Positions 1 through 6,287 of a stretch of 7,889 nucleotides of DNA are shown piece by piece (the first letter of the stretch is position 1; each line of letters starts with the position of its first letter). Below the pieces are notes generated by a model, which did not search any database, was not told where the DNA came from, and saw nothing but the letters and a program-made list of their open reading frames with translations. Both the position numbers and the translations under genes were made by a program. Where the stretch lies: NCBI GenBank assembly GCA_021817185.1, contig JAKAVU010000133.1, positions 1 to 7,889 on the forward strand. Reading direction: 5' to 3'. The stretch is from a bacterium (GTDB taxonomy: Bacteria > Chloroflexota > Dormibacteria > UBA8260 > Bog-877).

Positions 1-222
1 CAGCAGATGCCAAGCCCTCTCTCCGGGTCGGCTGTGGATTCTATCGGTGAACGGCGCAGGTGGACGAGCTGCGCACCGCCTGCGACCCGAGGACTCCTGG
101 AGGTGCCACGACGGGAGCGGCAGGAGGTCGTGCAGTCGGACTTCCGGTCCGCCGACATCGTCATCGCCGGGGCCAATCCCAGACTCGGTCGCCGCTGCCG
201 GGTTGTGCCCGTCCGTTCATGA
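1..222 (+). other. Possible 3' end of an upstream coding sequence
   Basis: No complete gene is visible before position 241. From about 100 to the TGA at 220-222 one frame has strongly GC-rich third positions and reads like ordinary protein, including SADIVIAGANPRLGRR near its end. Between about 60 and 100 the coding-like composition is instead in another frame (VDELRTACDPR). This could be the end of a gene entering from the left that has suffered a frameshift or a sequencing error, or it could be chance in high-GC DNA. An ATG at 7 opens the same frame as the tail but has no ribosome binding site, and the first part of that frame does not look coding. The family is not recognised. If real, it ends 18 bases before the next gene and could share its transcript. 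Confidence 0.25.
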
Positions 223-240
223 CCCACTCGGACAGCGGCA

Positions 241-1680
241 GTGCCCAAAATGGCAGCGTTGAGGACTGCACGAGCCCTTGGGAGATGGATGAGACCGGTC
301 TGGCAGCCCAGCGGGGAGCTGGCGGACCGGATCGGGCTGCTGGTCCTCGCCTACGGGGCCTTCAAGTTCTCCAACTGGATGTGGCTGGCCGTGCGGGTTC
401 CCGGCCGGCCGGCGCTGCTCGCCAACCTGGTCATCCAGTACCTGGCCTTCGGCTGCTTTTGCTTGCTGGTGGCGCTCGCCCTGCGTCGACCGCTGCCCGG
501 ATGGCTGAGGAGGTTGCGAACCCACCGCCTGCTCTGGTCGAGTCCCCTGCTCGGACTGCTGGCGATGGTGGTCGTGGGCCTGAGCATCGGCCGCGCGGTG
601 GCGGACAACCACCTGCTCATCGACGATGCCAATGCCATGGCGGTGTGCGGGGCGCGGGCGATCTCATCCGGGGGCGATCCCTATCGGGTGGACGAGATCC
701 CCTGCCTCCTCAGCCTGAGACTCTCCCCCCTGCTGGCGACCCCCTACCGGGCGGGGCCGCTGGCGGCGGTCAAGGTCTACCCCTCGCAGGCGCAGATCCT
801 GGCCGCGGCCGACAGCCCTGATCACGGCGGTCAGCGGCTCTTCTCTCCGCTCGGCAAGCCCCCCCTTGACCCGTTGGCAGTGGTCCCGGTGGCCCGGGAT
901 CCGGCACCGACCAGGGCCATCTGGATGCTGCTGCCGATCGGGGTTCTGCTGGTGGTGCTGATGGTGGTGGCCGGCCCGCTCTGGCCCGCGGCCGGCGGCC
1001 TGCTGCTGCTGAGCTATTTCCTGAATGGGTCCGCCGTGAATTTCGGCGCCAACGGAAACGCGGAGGCCCTGGCCTACGTGCTGCTGGCGCTGAGCGTCGT
1101 CTTCATCAGGCGTCCCTGGGTATCCGCCATCTGCCTGGGACTGGCGCTGGGCAGCAATGAACTCGCCTGGTTCTTCCTGCCCGGGTACGTTCTGCTCTGC
1201 TGGGAGGACCGGCGCTGGCGCGAGCGGGTTCTGGGAGTTGGCGCCACCCTCCTGGTGGCCGTGGTGCCGCTCGTGATCCGCTACCCGGACTCGCTCTCGG
1301 CGATCTACAACAGCCTGCGCGCTCGAACCTTTCCCCTGGGTTCGGGCCCGTCGGAGCTGGTCCTGGCCCACTTCTGGTCGGGGCCCCCGAGGATCGTCTG
1401 GCTGGTGGTCACCGGGCTCGCCATCGCGGCCATCTGGTCATGGGGAGTGTTCTCCCCGCGCTGGCGGGTCGGAGCGGCCGTGCTGACCCTGGCCGCCTTC
1501 TGGCTGAGCTGGCGCAGCCTCGACGAGTACCTAGCCCAGATCCCCCTGCTGGCTCTGGTGGCGGTGCTGGTCGTCTTCGGGCCCGGCCGCGGTCGCTCGG
1601 AGTCGATCGAGGCAGCCGCGGCCGACGATCGCGCCCACCTCCGAGCGCCGACCGATGGGATGCCGCTGGCGTCCGGCTGA
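241..1680 (+). CDS. Polytopic membrane protein, possible GT-C glycosyltransferase (DUF2029/GT87-like)
   Basis: The 479-residue product has about ten hydrophobic segments, for example near residues 31-50, 60-80, 101-118, 228-245, 249-262, 276-290, 294-318, 331-347, 385-402, 410-423 and 432-447, so it is an integral inner-membrane protein. A long non-membrane loop (about 119-226) begins with an Asp pair (D128-D129) and a GGDPY motif (144-148). An acidic pair early in the first outer loop followed by a G-x-DPY motif is what I associate with polyprenol-phosphate-dependent GT-C enzymes such as DUF2029/GT87 mannosyltransferases. This assignment is by pattern only and no substrate can be named. The tail after 448 is charged and probably cytoplasmic. 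The start is uncertain: GTG at 241 gives the longest product, and ATG codons at 250 and 289 are in frame. The one at 289 has a weak GGGAG four bases upstream, while the other two have no clear ribosome binding site. The gene converges on the MMPL gene with a 31-base gap. Confidence 0.8.
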   Translation: MPKMAALRTARALGRWMRPVWQPSGELADRIGLLVLAYGAFKFSNWMWLAVRVPGRPALLANLVIQYLAFGCFCLLVALALRRPLPGWLRRLRTHRLLWSSPLLGLLAMVVVGLSIGRAVADNHLLIDDANAMAVCGARAISSGGDPYRVDEIPCLLSLRLSPLLATPYRAGPLAAVKVYPSQAQILAAADSPDHGGQRLFSPLGKPPLDPLAVVPVARDPAPTRAIWMLLPIGVLLVVLMVVAGPLWPAAGGLLLLSYFLNGSAVNFGANGNAEALAYVLLALSVVFIRRPWVSAICLGLALGSNELAWFFLPGYVLLCWEDRRWRERVLGVGATLLVAVVPLVIRYPDSLSAIYNSLRARTFPLGSGPSELVLAHFWSGPPRIVWLVVTGLAIAAIWSWGVFSPRWRVGAAVLTLAAFWLSWRSLDEYLAQIPLLALVAVLVVFGPGRGRSESIEAAAADDRAHLRAPTDGMPLASG

Positions 1681-1708
1681 GCCCAGCGCGGTCTCTGGTC
1701 CCGCCTTC

Positions 1709-1729
1709 GCGTCAGGGCTGGACTGACGC
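1709..1729. terminator. Short inverted repeat at the convergent gene junction, candidate terminator
   Basis: A perfect 7-base inverted repeat, GCGTCAG (1709-1715) and CTGACGC (1723-1729), encloses a 7-base loop. It lies where the plus-strand membrane protein gene and the minus-strand MMPL gene converge and includes the MMPL stop codon (1712-1714). The position suits a bidirectional terminator. However, no T tract follows on either strand, so an intrinsic terminator of the standard type is not supported, and Rho-dependent or weak termination is as likely. Confidence 0.3.
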
Positions 1730-4012
1730 TCGGGGGTCGGGCAGCGTCGCCGGGGCCGGCGATGCCTCCCTGGAGAGCCGGGACGGCCACCAGTTCCAGC
1801 GCCCCAAGAGCACCACCAGCGATGGCACCACCAGAGTCCGAATGACGAAGGTGTCCATGAACACCCCGGCGGCGATCCCGAACCCGATCTGCTGGATCTC
1901 CGACCCTCCCGCGGAGCCGCCGCCCGCGATGGCCAGAACCGCAAACGTGCCGCCCAGTACCAGCCCGGCGGTGCTGACGGTGGTCCCGGTCATCCCCACC
2001 GCCCGCCGGACGGCCTGGCGCAGGGGCATGGAGTGCACCTCTTCGCGGATCCGGCTCATCACCAAGATGTTGTAGTCGGACCCCAACGCCATCAGGAACA
2101 CGAACATCAGGAAGGGCAGCAGGAAGTTGATGCCGTCCTGGCCCGCCAGGTGCACGAAGACGACCGCCACCAGCCCCAGGGCCGCCAGGTAGGAGAGGAC
2201 CACGCTCACCACCAGGTACAGCGGAGCGATCAGGCTGCGCATCACGATCGCCAGCAACAGGGCGATGAGCACCGCCACCACCGGGATGATGCGCAGCAGA
2301 TCGCTGTTGGAGAGGTGCTGGACGTCGTACGCAAACGGCAGCACGCCAAAGATCCCGCTGTCGGTGGCGCCGATGCGCCGGCCCACCCCGGCCACCGCTC
2401 GGCGCACCGCCGGCACCGCGGCCAGAGCCCGGGCGGAGTTGTCGTTGTTGTGCCGCAGCAGGGTCGAGAACTGCACGGTCAGGCCGCTCGGGCTGATGAA
2501 CTGCGCCAGCGAGCGATAGGCGTTGTAGGCCGGCGCGGGCACCCGCTCGGTGGCGGGCTCGACCTCGGGGAGCGAGTTCGGGGGTCCCAGCGTGGCGTGC
2601 AGCCTTGTGATCTCAGCCGGGCTGAGGTGGGAAGCGCCGAGGGCGCCGATGACCGTCCTGAAACTGCCGGTCCGGTCCAAGGCGCCCTGGGCCACGGCGA
2701 GCACCTCGGGATGGGTCCACGCCGACACGGGAAGCCGGAACAGGACCGCGGAGGCCTGCACGTTGGAGGCCGGAAAGTCCTTGGCGAGCACCGCCGCGCC
2801 GGCCGCCGAGTCCGTCCCGCTGGGTGCTGCGGTGTTGCCGAAGCCGGCGGTCGTGCTGGTCAGATTGCCCAGCGCCAATCCCCCGAAGACCACCACCCCG
2901 CCGACCAGGATCCAGGCCGGACGGCGCACCACCCCACCCGCCAGCCGGCTGTAGACGCTGGGTCGCGCTCGTGCCTCCGGCCGCGTGTTGGTGGGCCAGA
3001 AGGCCGCCCGGCCGAAGATCGCCAGCAGCGCCGGGAGCAGGGTCAAACCCGCCAGGAGCATGAGGCCGATGCCAATCGCCAGCGCTGGGCCCAGGCTCTG
3101 GTACAGGCCGAACTGAGCCAGGGTAAGGCTGAGCAGGGCGGCGATCACGGTGAGCGCCGAGAAGGTTATGGACTCCCCCACAGTGCTCACCGCGGTGACC
3201 ACCGCCGCTTGGGGGTCGAGCCCACGGCGCAGCTCCTCGCGCACTCGGAAGACCAGGAAGAGCCCGTAGTCGGTCCCGGCGCCGAGCACCAGGACGATGA
3301 GGATCACCTGGGTGATGACCGAGACCTGGACGCCCACATGAGTCGCCTCGGCAACCACCGGCCCGGAGAGGGCGAGCACCAGGGCCGCCGGCAGAAGCGT
3401 CACGAACGGGGCCAGCACCGCTCGAAATGCGACCAGCAGGAGGGCCAGGATGAACAGCACGGAGAAGAGCTGGGTCAGGCCCTGGGACTGCCGGGACGAC
3501 CGCTGCCCGTCGATCACCGTGGGCAGGTCGCCGGTCAGGTGGTAGGTCAGTCCGGGCAGGCTGGCGGCCGCAAACCGATCCCTGATGGAGGCGACCAGAG
3601 CTGGGCCAGCCCCACCGCCGAAGGCGGGGACCGCGGCCTCTATCAGGGCCTGGCGGGCCATGCCGTTGGGGGACGTCCCGAGGTCGCGCACCAGCCGCAC
3701 CTTGGGCAGCCTCCCGATCTCACCTTCGAACTTGGTGATCGCGGCCTGGTCCTGGCTGGTGAGAGGGCCCCGATCGCTGACGGCGACCAGGGTGGATGCC
3801 GCGAGCTTGGAGCTCTGGAAGGGACTGGCGAGCTGCGCCGCCCTCATCGAGGGGGAGCTGCTGGGAAGGAACGCCGAGTTGCTGTCCTTGCTCACCGAAG
3901 CCAACGTCGGCAGCACGTGGACGCACACCACGGTGATCACCACCCACAGCACGACCATCGGCACTCGAAAGCGCACCGAGAACCTGCCGAGGCCGAGGAA
4001 CCAGGACCTCAC
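1712..4012 (-). CDS. MMPL/RND-family membrane exporter
   Basis: The 766-residue protein has the two-fold layout of the MMPL family. A first membrane helix (about 16-36) is followed by an outer domain (about 37-175), a five-helix cluster (about 180-335), a second single helix (about 365-382), a second outer domain (about 383-570) and a second five-helix cluster (about 572-738). Each cluster has the conserved Asp-Tyr pair in the helix thought to carry protons: GTDYG with D248-Y249, and GSDYN with D646-Y647. Both are followed by an R-x-REE stretch. The C-terminal DTFVIRTLVVPS (720-731) and the WNWWPS stretch (739-744) are also typical of the family. Such proteins export lipids or hydrophobic drugs using the proton gradient, and the substrate here is unknown. 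The GTG start overlaps the stop of the MarR gene (GTGA) and has no strong ribosome binding site, so translation is probably coupled. The neighbour suggests a drug or toxic-compound exporter under MarR control. Confidence 0.93.
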   Translation of the reverse strand: MRSWFLGLGRFSVRFRVPMVVLWVVITVVCVHVLPTLASVSKDSNSAFLPSSSPSMRAAQLASPFQSSKLAASTLVAVSDRGPLTSQDQAAITKFEGEIGRLPKVRLVRDLGTSPNGMARQALIEAAVPAFGGGAGPALVASIRDRFAAASLPGLTYHLTGDLPTVIDGQRSSRQSQGLTQLFSVLFILALLLVAFRAVLAPFVTLLPAALVLALSGPVVAEATHVGVQVSVITQVILIVLVLGAGTDYGLFLVFRVREELRRGLDPQAAVVTAVSTVGESITFSALTVIAALLSLTLAQFGLYQSLGPALAIGIGLMLLAGLTLLPALLAIFGRAAFWPTNTRPEARARPSVYSRLAGGVVRRPAWILVGGVVVFGGLALGNLTSTTAGFGNTAAPSGTDSAAGAAVLAKDFPASNVQASAVLFRLPVSAWTHPEVLAVAQGALDRTGSFRTVIGALGASHLSPAEITRLHATLGPPNSLPEVEPATERVPAPAYNAYRSLAQFISPSGLTVQFSTLLRHNNDNSARALAAVPAVRRAVAGVGRRIGATDSGIFGVLPFAYDVQHLSNSDLLRIIPVVAVLIALLLAIVMRSLIAPLYLVVSVVLSYLAALGLVAVVFVHLAGQDGINFLLPFLMFVFLMALGSDYNILVMSRIREEVHSMPLRQAVRRAVGMTGTTVSTAGLVLGGTFAVLAIAGGGSAGGSEIQQIGFGIAAGVFMDTFVIRTLVVPSLVVLLGRWNWWPSRLSREASPAPATLPDPRASVQP

Positions 4013-4563
4013 CGGGTCGCTCTCGGGTCAGGCTCCAGAGCCCTCATCGGGGCCGGGGCGGCAGCTGGAGTTGCCGCCAGTGGTCGCAGGAGGGCGACCA
4101 GGTCGGCCAGCTCCCGGTCGCCCAGCGGTGAGAGCAGCTCGGCCACACCCGCATGGAGCATGTGGTCCACCTGCTGGGCAGAGCTGCTCGCCTTGGCGGA
4201 GAGGCGAACCACCACCGCTCTGCGGTCGCCGGGGTCGGGCTCTCGCTCCACCCAGCCCCGCTCCACCAGCCGGTCTGCCAGCTCGGTGGCGCTGCTGGGG
4301 CTGATCATCAGCTCACGTGCCAGCTCCCTCATCGAGAGGGAGCCCCGCCTCGCCAGTACCAGCACCGCCTGGCGCTGGTGCGGGGTGGTGGAGGCTACCA
4401 GCCTGGCCAGCTGCGCCGAGGCCGCCTCCACCTGGCTTGCGACTGACGACTTGAGCCGAAGGCTCAGCTGCCATTGCAGCTCGGTGAACTCTCGGACCAG
4501 GCGATCGCGGGCGCTCGCCGGGTCGCCGCCAGCCACCGCAGAGAAATTCGGCTCCCGAATCAT
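4009..4563 (-). CDS. MarR-family transcriptional regulator
   Basis: A 184-residue winged helix-turn-helix protein, slightly longer than usual for MarR regulators because of extra residues at both ends. The helix-turn-helix is about residues 77-105 (SMRELARELMISPSSATEL and following), and the wing is at about 108-122 with the family-defining DRR (113-115). Long helices before (about 16-60) and after (about 124-163) would form the dimer interface. Members are dimers that usually repress nearby transporter genes and let go on binding small phenolic or drug-like ligands. Here the gene is first in an operon with the MMPL exporter, overlapping it by four bases, so autorepression together with control of the exporter is the natural inference. 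I chose ATG at 4563. An in-frame TTG three codons upstream (4572) falls inside the -10-like box and is less likely. Neither start has a ribosome binding site, which points to a leaderless message. Confidence 0.92.
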   Translation of the reverse strand: MIREPNFSAVAGGDPASARDRLVREFTELQWQLSLRLKSSVASQVEAASAQLARLVASTTPHQRQAVLVLARRGSLSMRELARELMISPSSATELADRLVERGWVEREPDPGDRRAVVVRLSAKASSSAQQVDHMLHAGVAELLSPLGDRELADLVALLRPLAATPAAAPAPMRALEPDPRATR

Positions 4564-4596
4564 ACGGTGCAATACTAATCCATAAGCCGAACTAAT
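4564..4596 (-). promoter_or_regulatory. Candidate promoter of the marR-MMPL operon, with direct repeats
   Basis: On the minus strand a -10-like TAGTAT (4577-4572) lies eight bases before the ATG at 4563. Transcription would therefore start at or within a few bases of the ATG, giving a leaderless or near-leaderless mRNA, in keeping with the missing ribosome binding site. No good -35 box is visible. Two copies of ATTAGT (4596-4591 and 4579-4574, 17 bases apart) sit over the -35 and -10 regions and could be part of an operator for the regulator. MarR sites are normally palindromic, and the inverted symmetry here is poor, so the operator idea is speculative. Confidence 0.4.
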
Positions 4597-4625
4597 GCCT
4601 GACGGACTGCCCCCACAGCTGCCGC

Positions 4626-4654
4626 GTGAAAGTTCCCGGCACTCCGCCTATACT
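4626..4654 (+). promoter_or_regulatory. Candidate promoter of the TPP-riboswitch operon
   Basis: GTGAAA (4626-4631, four of six matches to TTGACA) and TATACT (4649-4654, five of six matches to TATAAT) are separated by exactly 17 bases. Transcription would begin near 4661, just upstream of the TPP aptamer. The region stands out as AT-richer than its surroundings. It is divergent from the candidate marR promoter, with about 71 bases between the two -10 boxes. Confidence 0.55.
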
Positions 4655-4657
4655 CCG

Positions 4658-4678
4658 GTTGGGAGTTCAGCTCCCAGC
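4658..4678 (+). other. Leader hairpin just upstream of the TPP aptamer
   Basis: GTTGGGAG (4658-4665) can pair with CTCCCAGC (4671-4678), giving eight pairs including one G-U, closed by a five-base loop. It lies around the predicted transcription start. Its 3' arm overlaps the bases expected to form the 5' side of riboswitch helix P1 (GCT, 4677-4679). It may simply stabilise the 5' end, or it may compete with P1. If transcription starts near 4661, the first three pairs are lost and a five-pair stem remains. Confidence 0.4.
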
Positions 4679-4802
4679 TAGGGGTGCGCCGACAGGGCGC
4701 TGAGAGGCAGCGAGCCAACCCTGAACACCGGATCTGGTTAGTACCAGCGTCGGGAAGCCTCGTCCTGTCGGCTCCAGACCCGTGCCCGGGAAGGAGGAGG
4801 CC
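4674..4802 (+). promoter_or_regulatory. TPP riboswitch (THI element) with translational expression platform
   Basis: The conserved TPP aptamer blocks occur in order: GGGGTGC (4681-4687), GCTGAGA (4699-4705), CCCTGAAC (4719-4726), GATCTGG (4731-4737), TACCAGCG (4742-4749) and GGGAAGC (4752-4758). P3 is GCGCC (4686-4690) with GGCGC (4696-4700), and P5 is CTGG (4734-4737) with CCAG (4744-4747). P4 is CCG (4728-4730) with CGG (4751-4753), where the usual form is CCU with AGG; this paired change keeps the helix. The expression platform follows. GCCTCGTCCT (4757-4766) can pair in nine of ten positions with the Shine-Dalgarno region AGGAGGAGGC (4792-4801). Competing with that, 4688-4699 within P3 pairs over 12 bases (one G-U) with 4761-4772. 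TPP would favour the aptamer and so masking of the ribosome binding site. No T-tract terminator is present, so control is probably at translation initiation. It governs the permease-thiD operon. Confidence 0.96.
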
Positions 4803-6287
4803 ATGGCAGAGACGAGGGTTGAGGAGAGGCGCCGGACGGACGACCGGGAGGCCGTGATCCCCGGTGACGACGAGTTTCTTCGCATTGAACTCAGAGGGCT
4901 CGAGCCGGTTCCGCTACAGAGCCGCCACGGTCGGCCGCGCGAGCTCTTCTTCATCTGGGGCGGCGCGCTGGCCGACTTCTTCTCCCTCTATGCAGGAGCC
5001 CTCCTGATCTCCGCCGCCGGCCTGGGATTCTGGGACGCGGCCCTGGTCCTGGTCGCGGGAGCGCTGGCGGGCGGGGCCATGCTGGGACTGCTCTCCGTGA
5101 CCGGGGTGCGCAGTGGGGCTCCCCAGATAGTCCAATCACGGATGGTGTTCGGCCGGCGCGGGGCGGTGGTGGGCGGATTCCTGACCATGGTGATCGCAAT
5201 CGGCTGGTTTGCGTACGACTGCGCCATCGCCGTCACCACGACCAAGGCCTTGCCGGTGTTCCGGGGCGCCTCCGACCTGGTCGCGGGCCTGCTGCTGCTG
5301 GGGATCGCCCTGGTGTCCTTCCTGGTCGCGGTCTACGGCCACCGCACCATCTCGGTCGTGCAGCACATTCAGGTCCCCGCATTTCTGGCCGTCTGTGCCG
5401 CCCTGGCCCTCTTCACCTTTCCCCGCTGGGACCTATTGCGGCAGAGTGATCTCGCGCTGGGACCCCACCTGGCCGCCATGGCCCTCGGCTTCACCCTCAC
5501 CTTCGCGCTGGTCGTGTCCTGGGTGACCTACGCCGGCGACTACTCGCGTTACCTGCCCGCGGGCTCGCCGTCCTGGCGGGTGGCCATGGCCAGCGGCGGG
5601 GGCACGGTGGTGAGCCTGGTGGGCTGCGGGTTGTTGGGGGCCGCGATTCAGACCGCCAACCCGGGGCGGCTGCTGCCCAACCTGATCGTGGCCTCGGTGC
5701 CAGTCGCCTTCGCCTACTGCTTCGCCGCCTTCATCATCGTGGCCGAGCTGAGCTCCAACTACCTCAACGTCTATTCCGCCGCCCTGTGCGCCCTGGCCAT
5801 AGGCATACGCCTGCGGCGCTGGGTGGCGGCGACCGTGGTCGGGGTGGTGGGGAGCCTCATCGCCAGCCTGGTGCTGTTCGCGGGCAGTGGCTTCCAGGGC
5901 AACTACGTGAACTTCCTCACCCTTACCTACGTGTGGTTCCCGGCCTGGGCGATGGTGGTCATCCTCGACAGCTATCGGGGGGCGCGCCGCCCCGATCCGC
6001 ATGAGCTGGTGGCTCGCCGCGGTTACTGGTTCCAAGGCGGCTTTCGCTGGCCGATGTTGACTGCCTTCGGGCTCGGGACTCTGGCGACCATCCTCTTTTT
6101 CAACGAGCCGCCGCCGCCCGGGGAGTGGGGGTTCGTCTCACCCCTGGCCCACTGGCTGTTTCAGGGACAGCCCGCCGATGTCAGCGGGTTCGTCGGAGCG
6201 GCGGTGACCACCGTCGCCTATCTGGTGCTGCGGGCCCGGGAGCCCAAGGGCAGGCCGGCGCCGGGCGCGACGGCGGTGCCCTCATGA
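4803..6287 (+). CDS. NCS1-family permease, probable HMP (thiamine pyrimidine precursor) transporter, CytX-type role
   Basis: A 494-residue membrane protein of the purine-cytosine permease (NCS1) family with about twelve membrane segments between residues 48 and 476. Visible family marks are SRMVFGRRG (112-120), in the region where NCS1 proteins carry an S/R-x-x-x-G-x-x-G stretch, and WVTYAGDYSRYLP (240-252), the conserved DYSRYLP block. These proteins import nucleobases and related rings using an ion gradient. The TPP riboswitch in front and thiD behind indicate a thiamine role, so 4-amino-5-hydroxymethyl-2-methylpyrimidine (HMP) is the likeliest substrate. This is by context, as with the TPP-regulated NCS1 members called CytX; thiamine itself or another pyrimidine is not excluded. 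The start is ATG at 4803, placed after the strong AAGGAGGAGG (4791-4800). A GTG at 4782 in frame lies upstream of that site and is rejected. The N-terminal 45 residues are hydrophilic and charged. The stop overlaps the thiD start (ATGA). Confidence 0.92.
   Translation: MAETRVEERRRTDDREAVIPGDDEFLRIELRGLEPVPLQSRHGRPRELFFIWGGALADFFSLYAGALLISAAGLGFWDAALVLVAGALAGGAMLGLLSVTGVRSGAPQIVQSRMVFGRRGAVVGGFLTMVIAIGWFAYDCAIAVTTTKALPVFRGASDLVAGLLLLGIALVSFLVAVYGHRTISVVQHIQVPAFLAVCAALALFTFPRWDLLRQSDLALGPHLAAMALGFTLTFALVVSWVTYAGDYSRYLPAGSPSWRVAMASGGGTVVSLVGCGLLGAAIQTANPGRLLPNLIVASVPVAFAYCFAAFIIVAELSSNYLNVYSAALCALAIGIRLRRWVAATVVGVVGSLIASLVLFAGSGFQGNYVNFLTLTYVWFPAWAMVVILDSYRGARRPDPHELVARRGYWFQGGFRWPMLTAFGLGTLATILFFNEPPPPGEWGFVSPLAHWLFQGQPADVSGFVGAAVTTVAYLVLRAREPKGRPAPGATAVPS

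Noticed and set aside
664..1371. A minus-strand open frame opposite the first membrane protein
   Set aside because: It is rich in Gln, His, Gly and Arg with no motif and no ribosome binding site, and it is a shadow of the plus-strand gene.
2033..4585. A very long plus-strand open frame of 850 codons
   Set aside because: It lies opposite the MMPL and marR genes, has a His/Gln/Arg/Gly-rich composition with no domain or membrane pattern, and arises from high GC with few stops. The minus-strand proteins show clear family motifs.
4782..4802. An upstream GTG start for the permease
   Set aside because: It would place the strong Shine-Dalgarno sequence inside the coding region. ATG 4803 follows that sequence at a workable distance.
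4667..4954. A small minus-strand frame across the riboswitch and the permease start
   Set aside because: It runs antisense to a well-supported riboswitch and start region and has no ribosome binding site or recognisable domain.
5433..6035. A minus-strand open frame opposite the NCS1 permease
   Set aside because: It is His/Gly/Gln-rich shadow sequence, while the permease frame has family motifs and membrane periodicity.
6125..6283. A 53-codon N-terminal extension of ThiD
   Set aside because: It lies wholly within the permease gene and its residues do not resemble ThiD. The ATG at 6284, overlapping the permease stop, gives normal family length.
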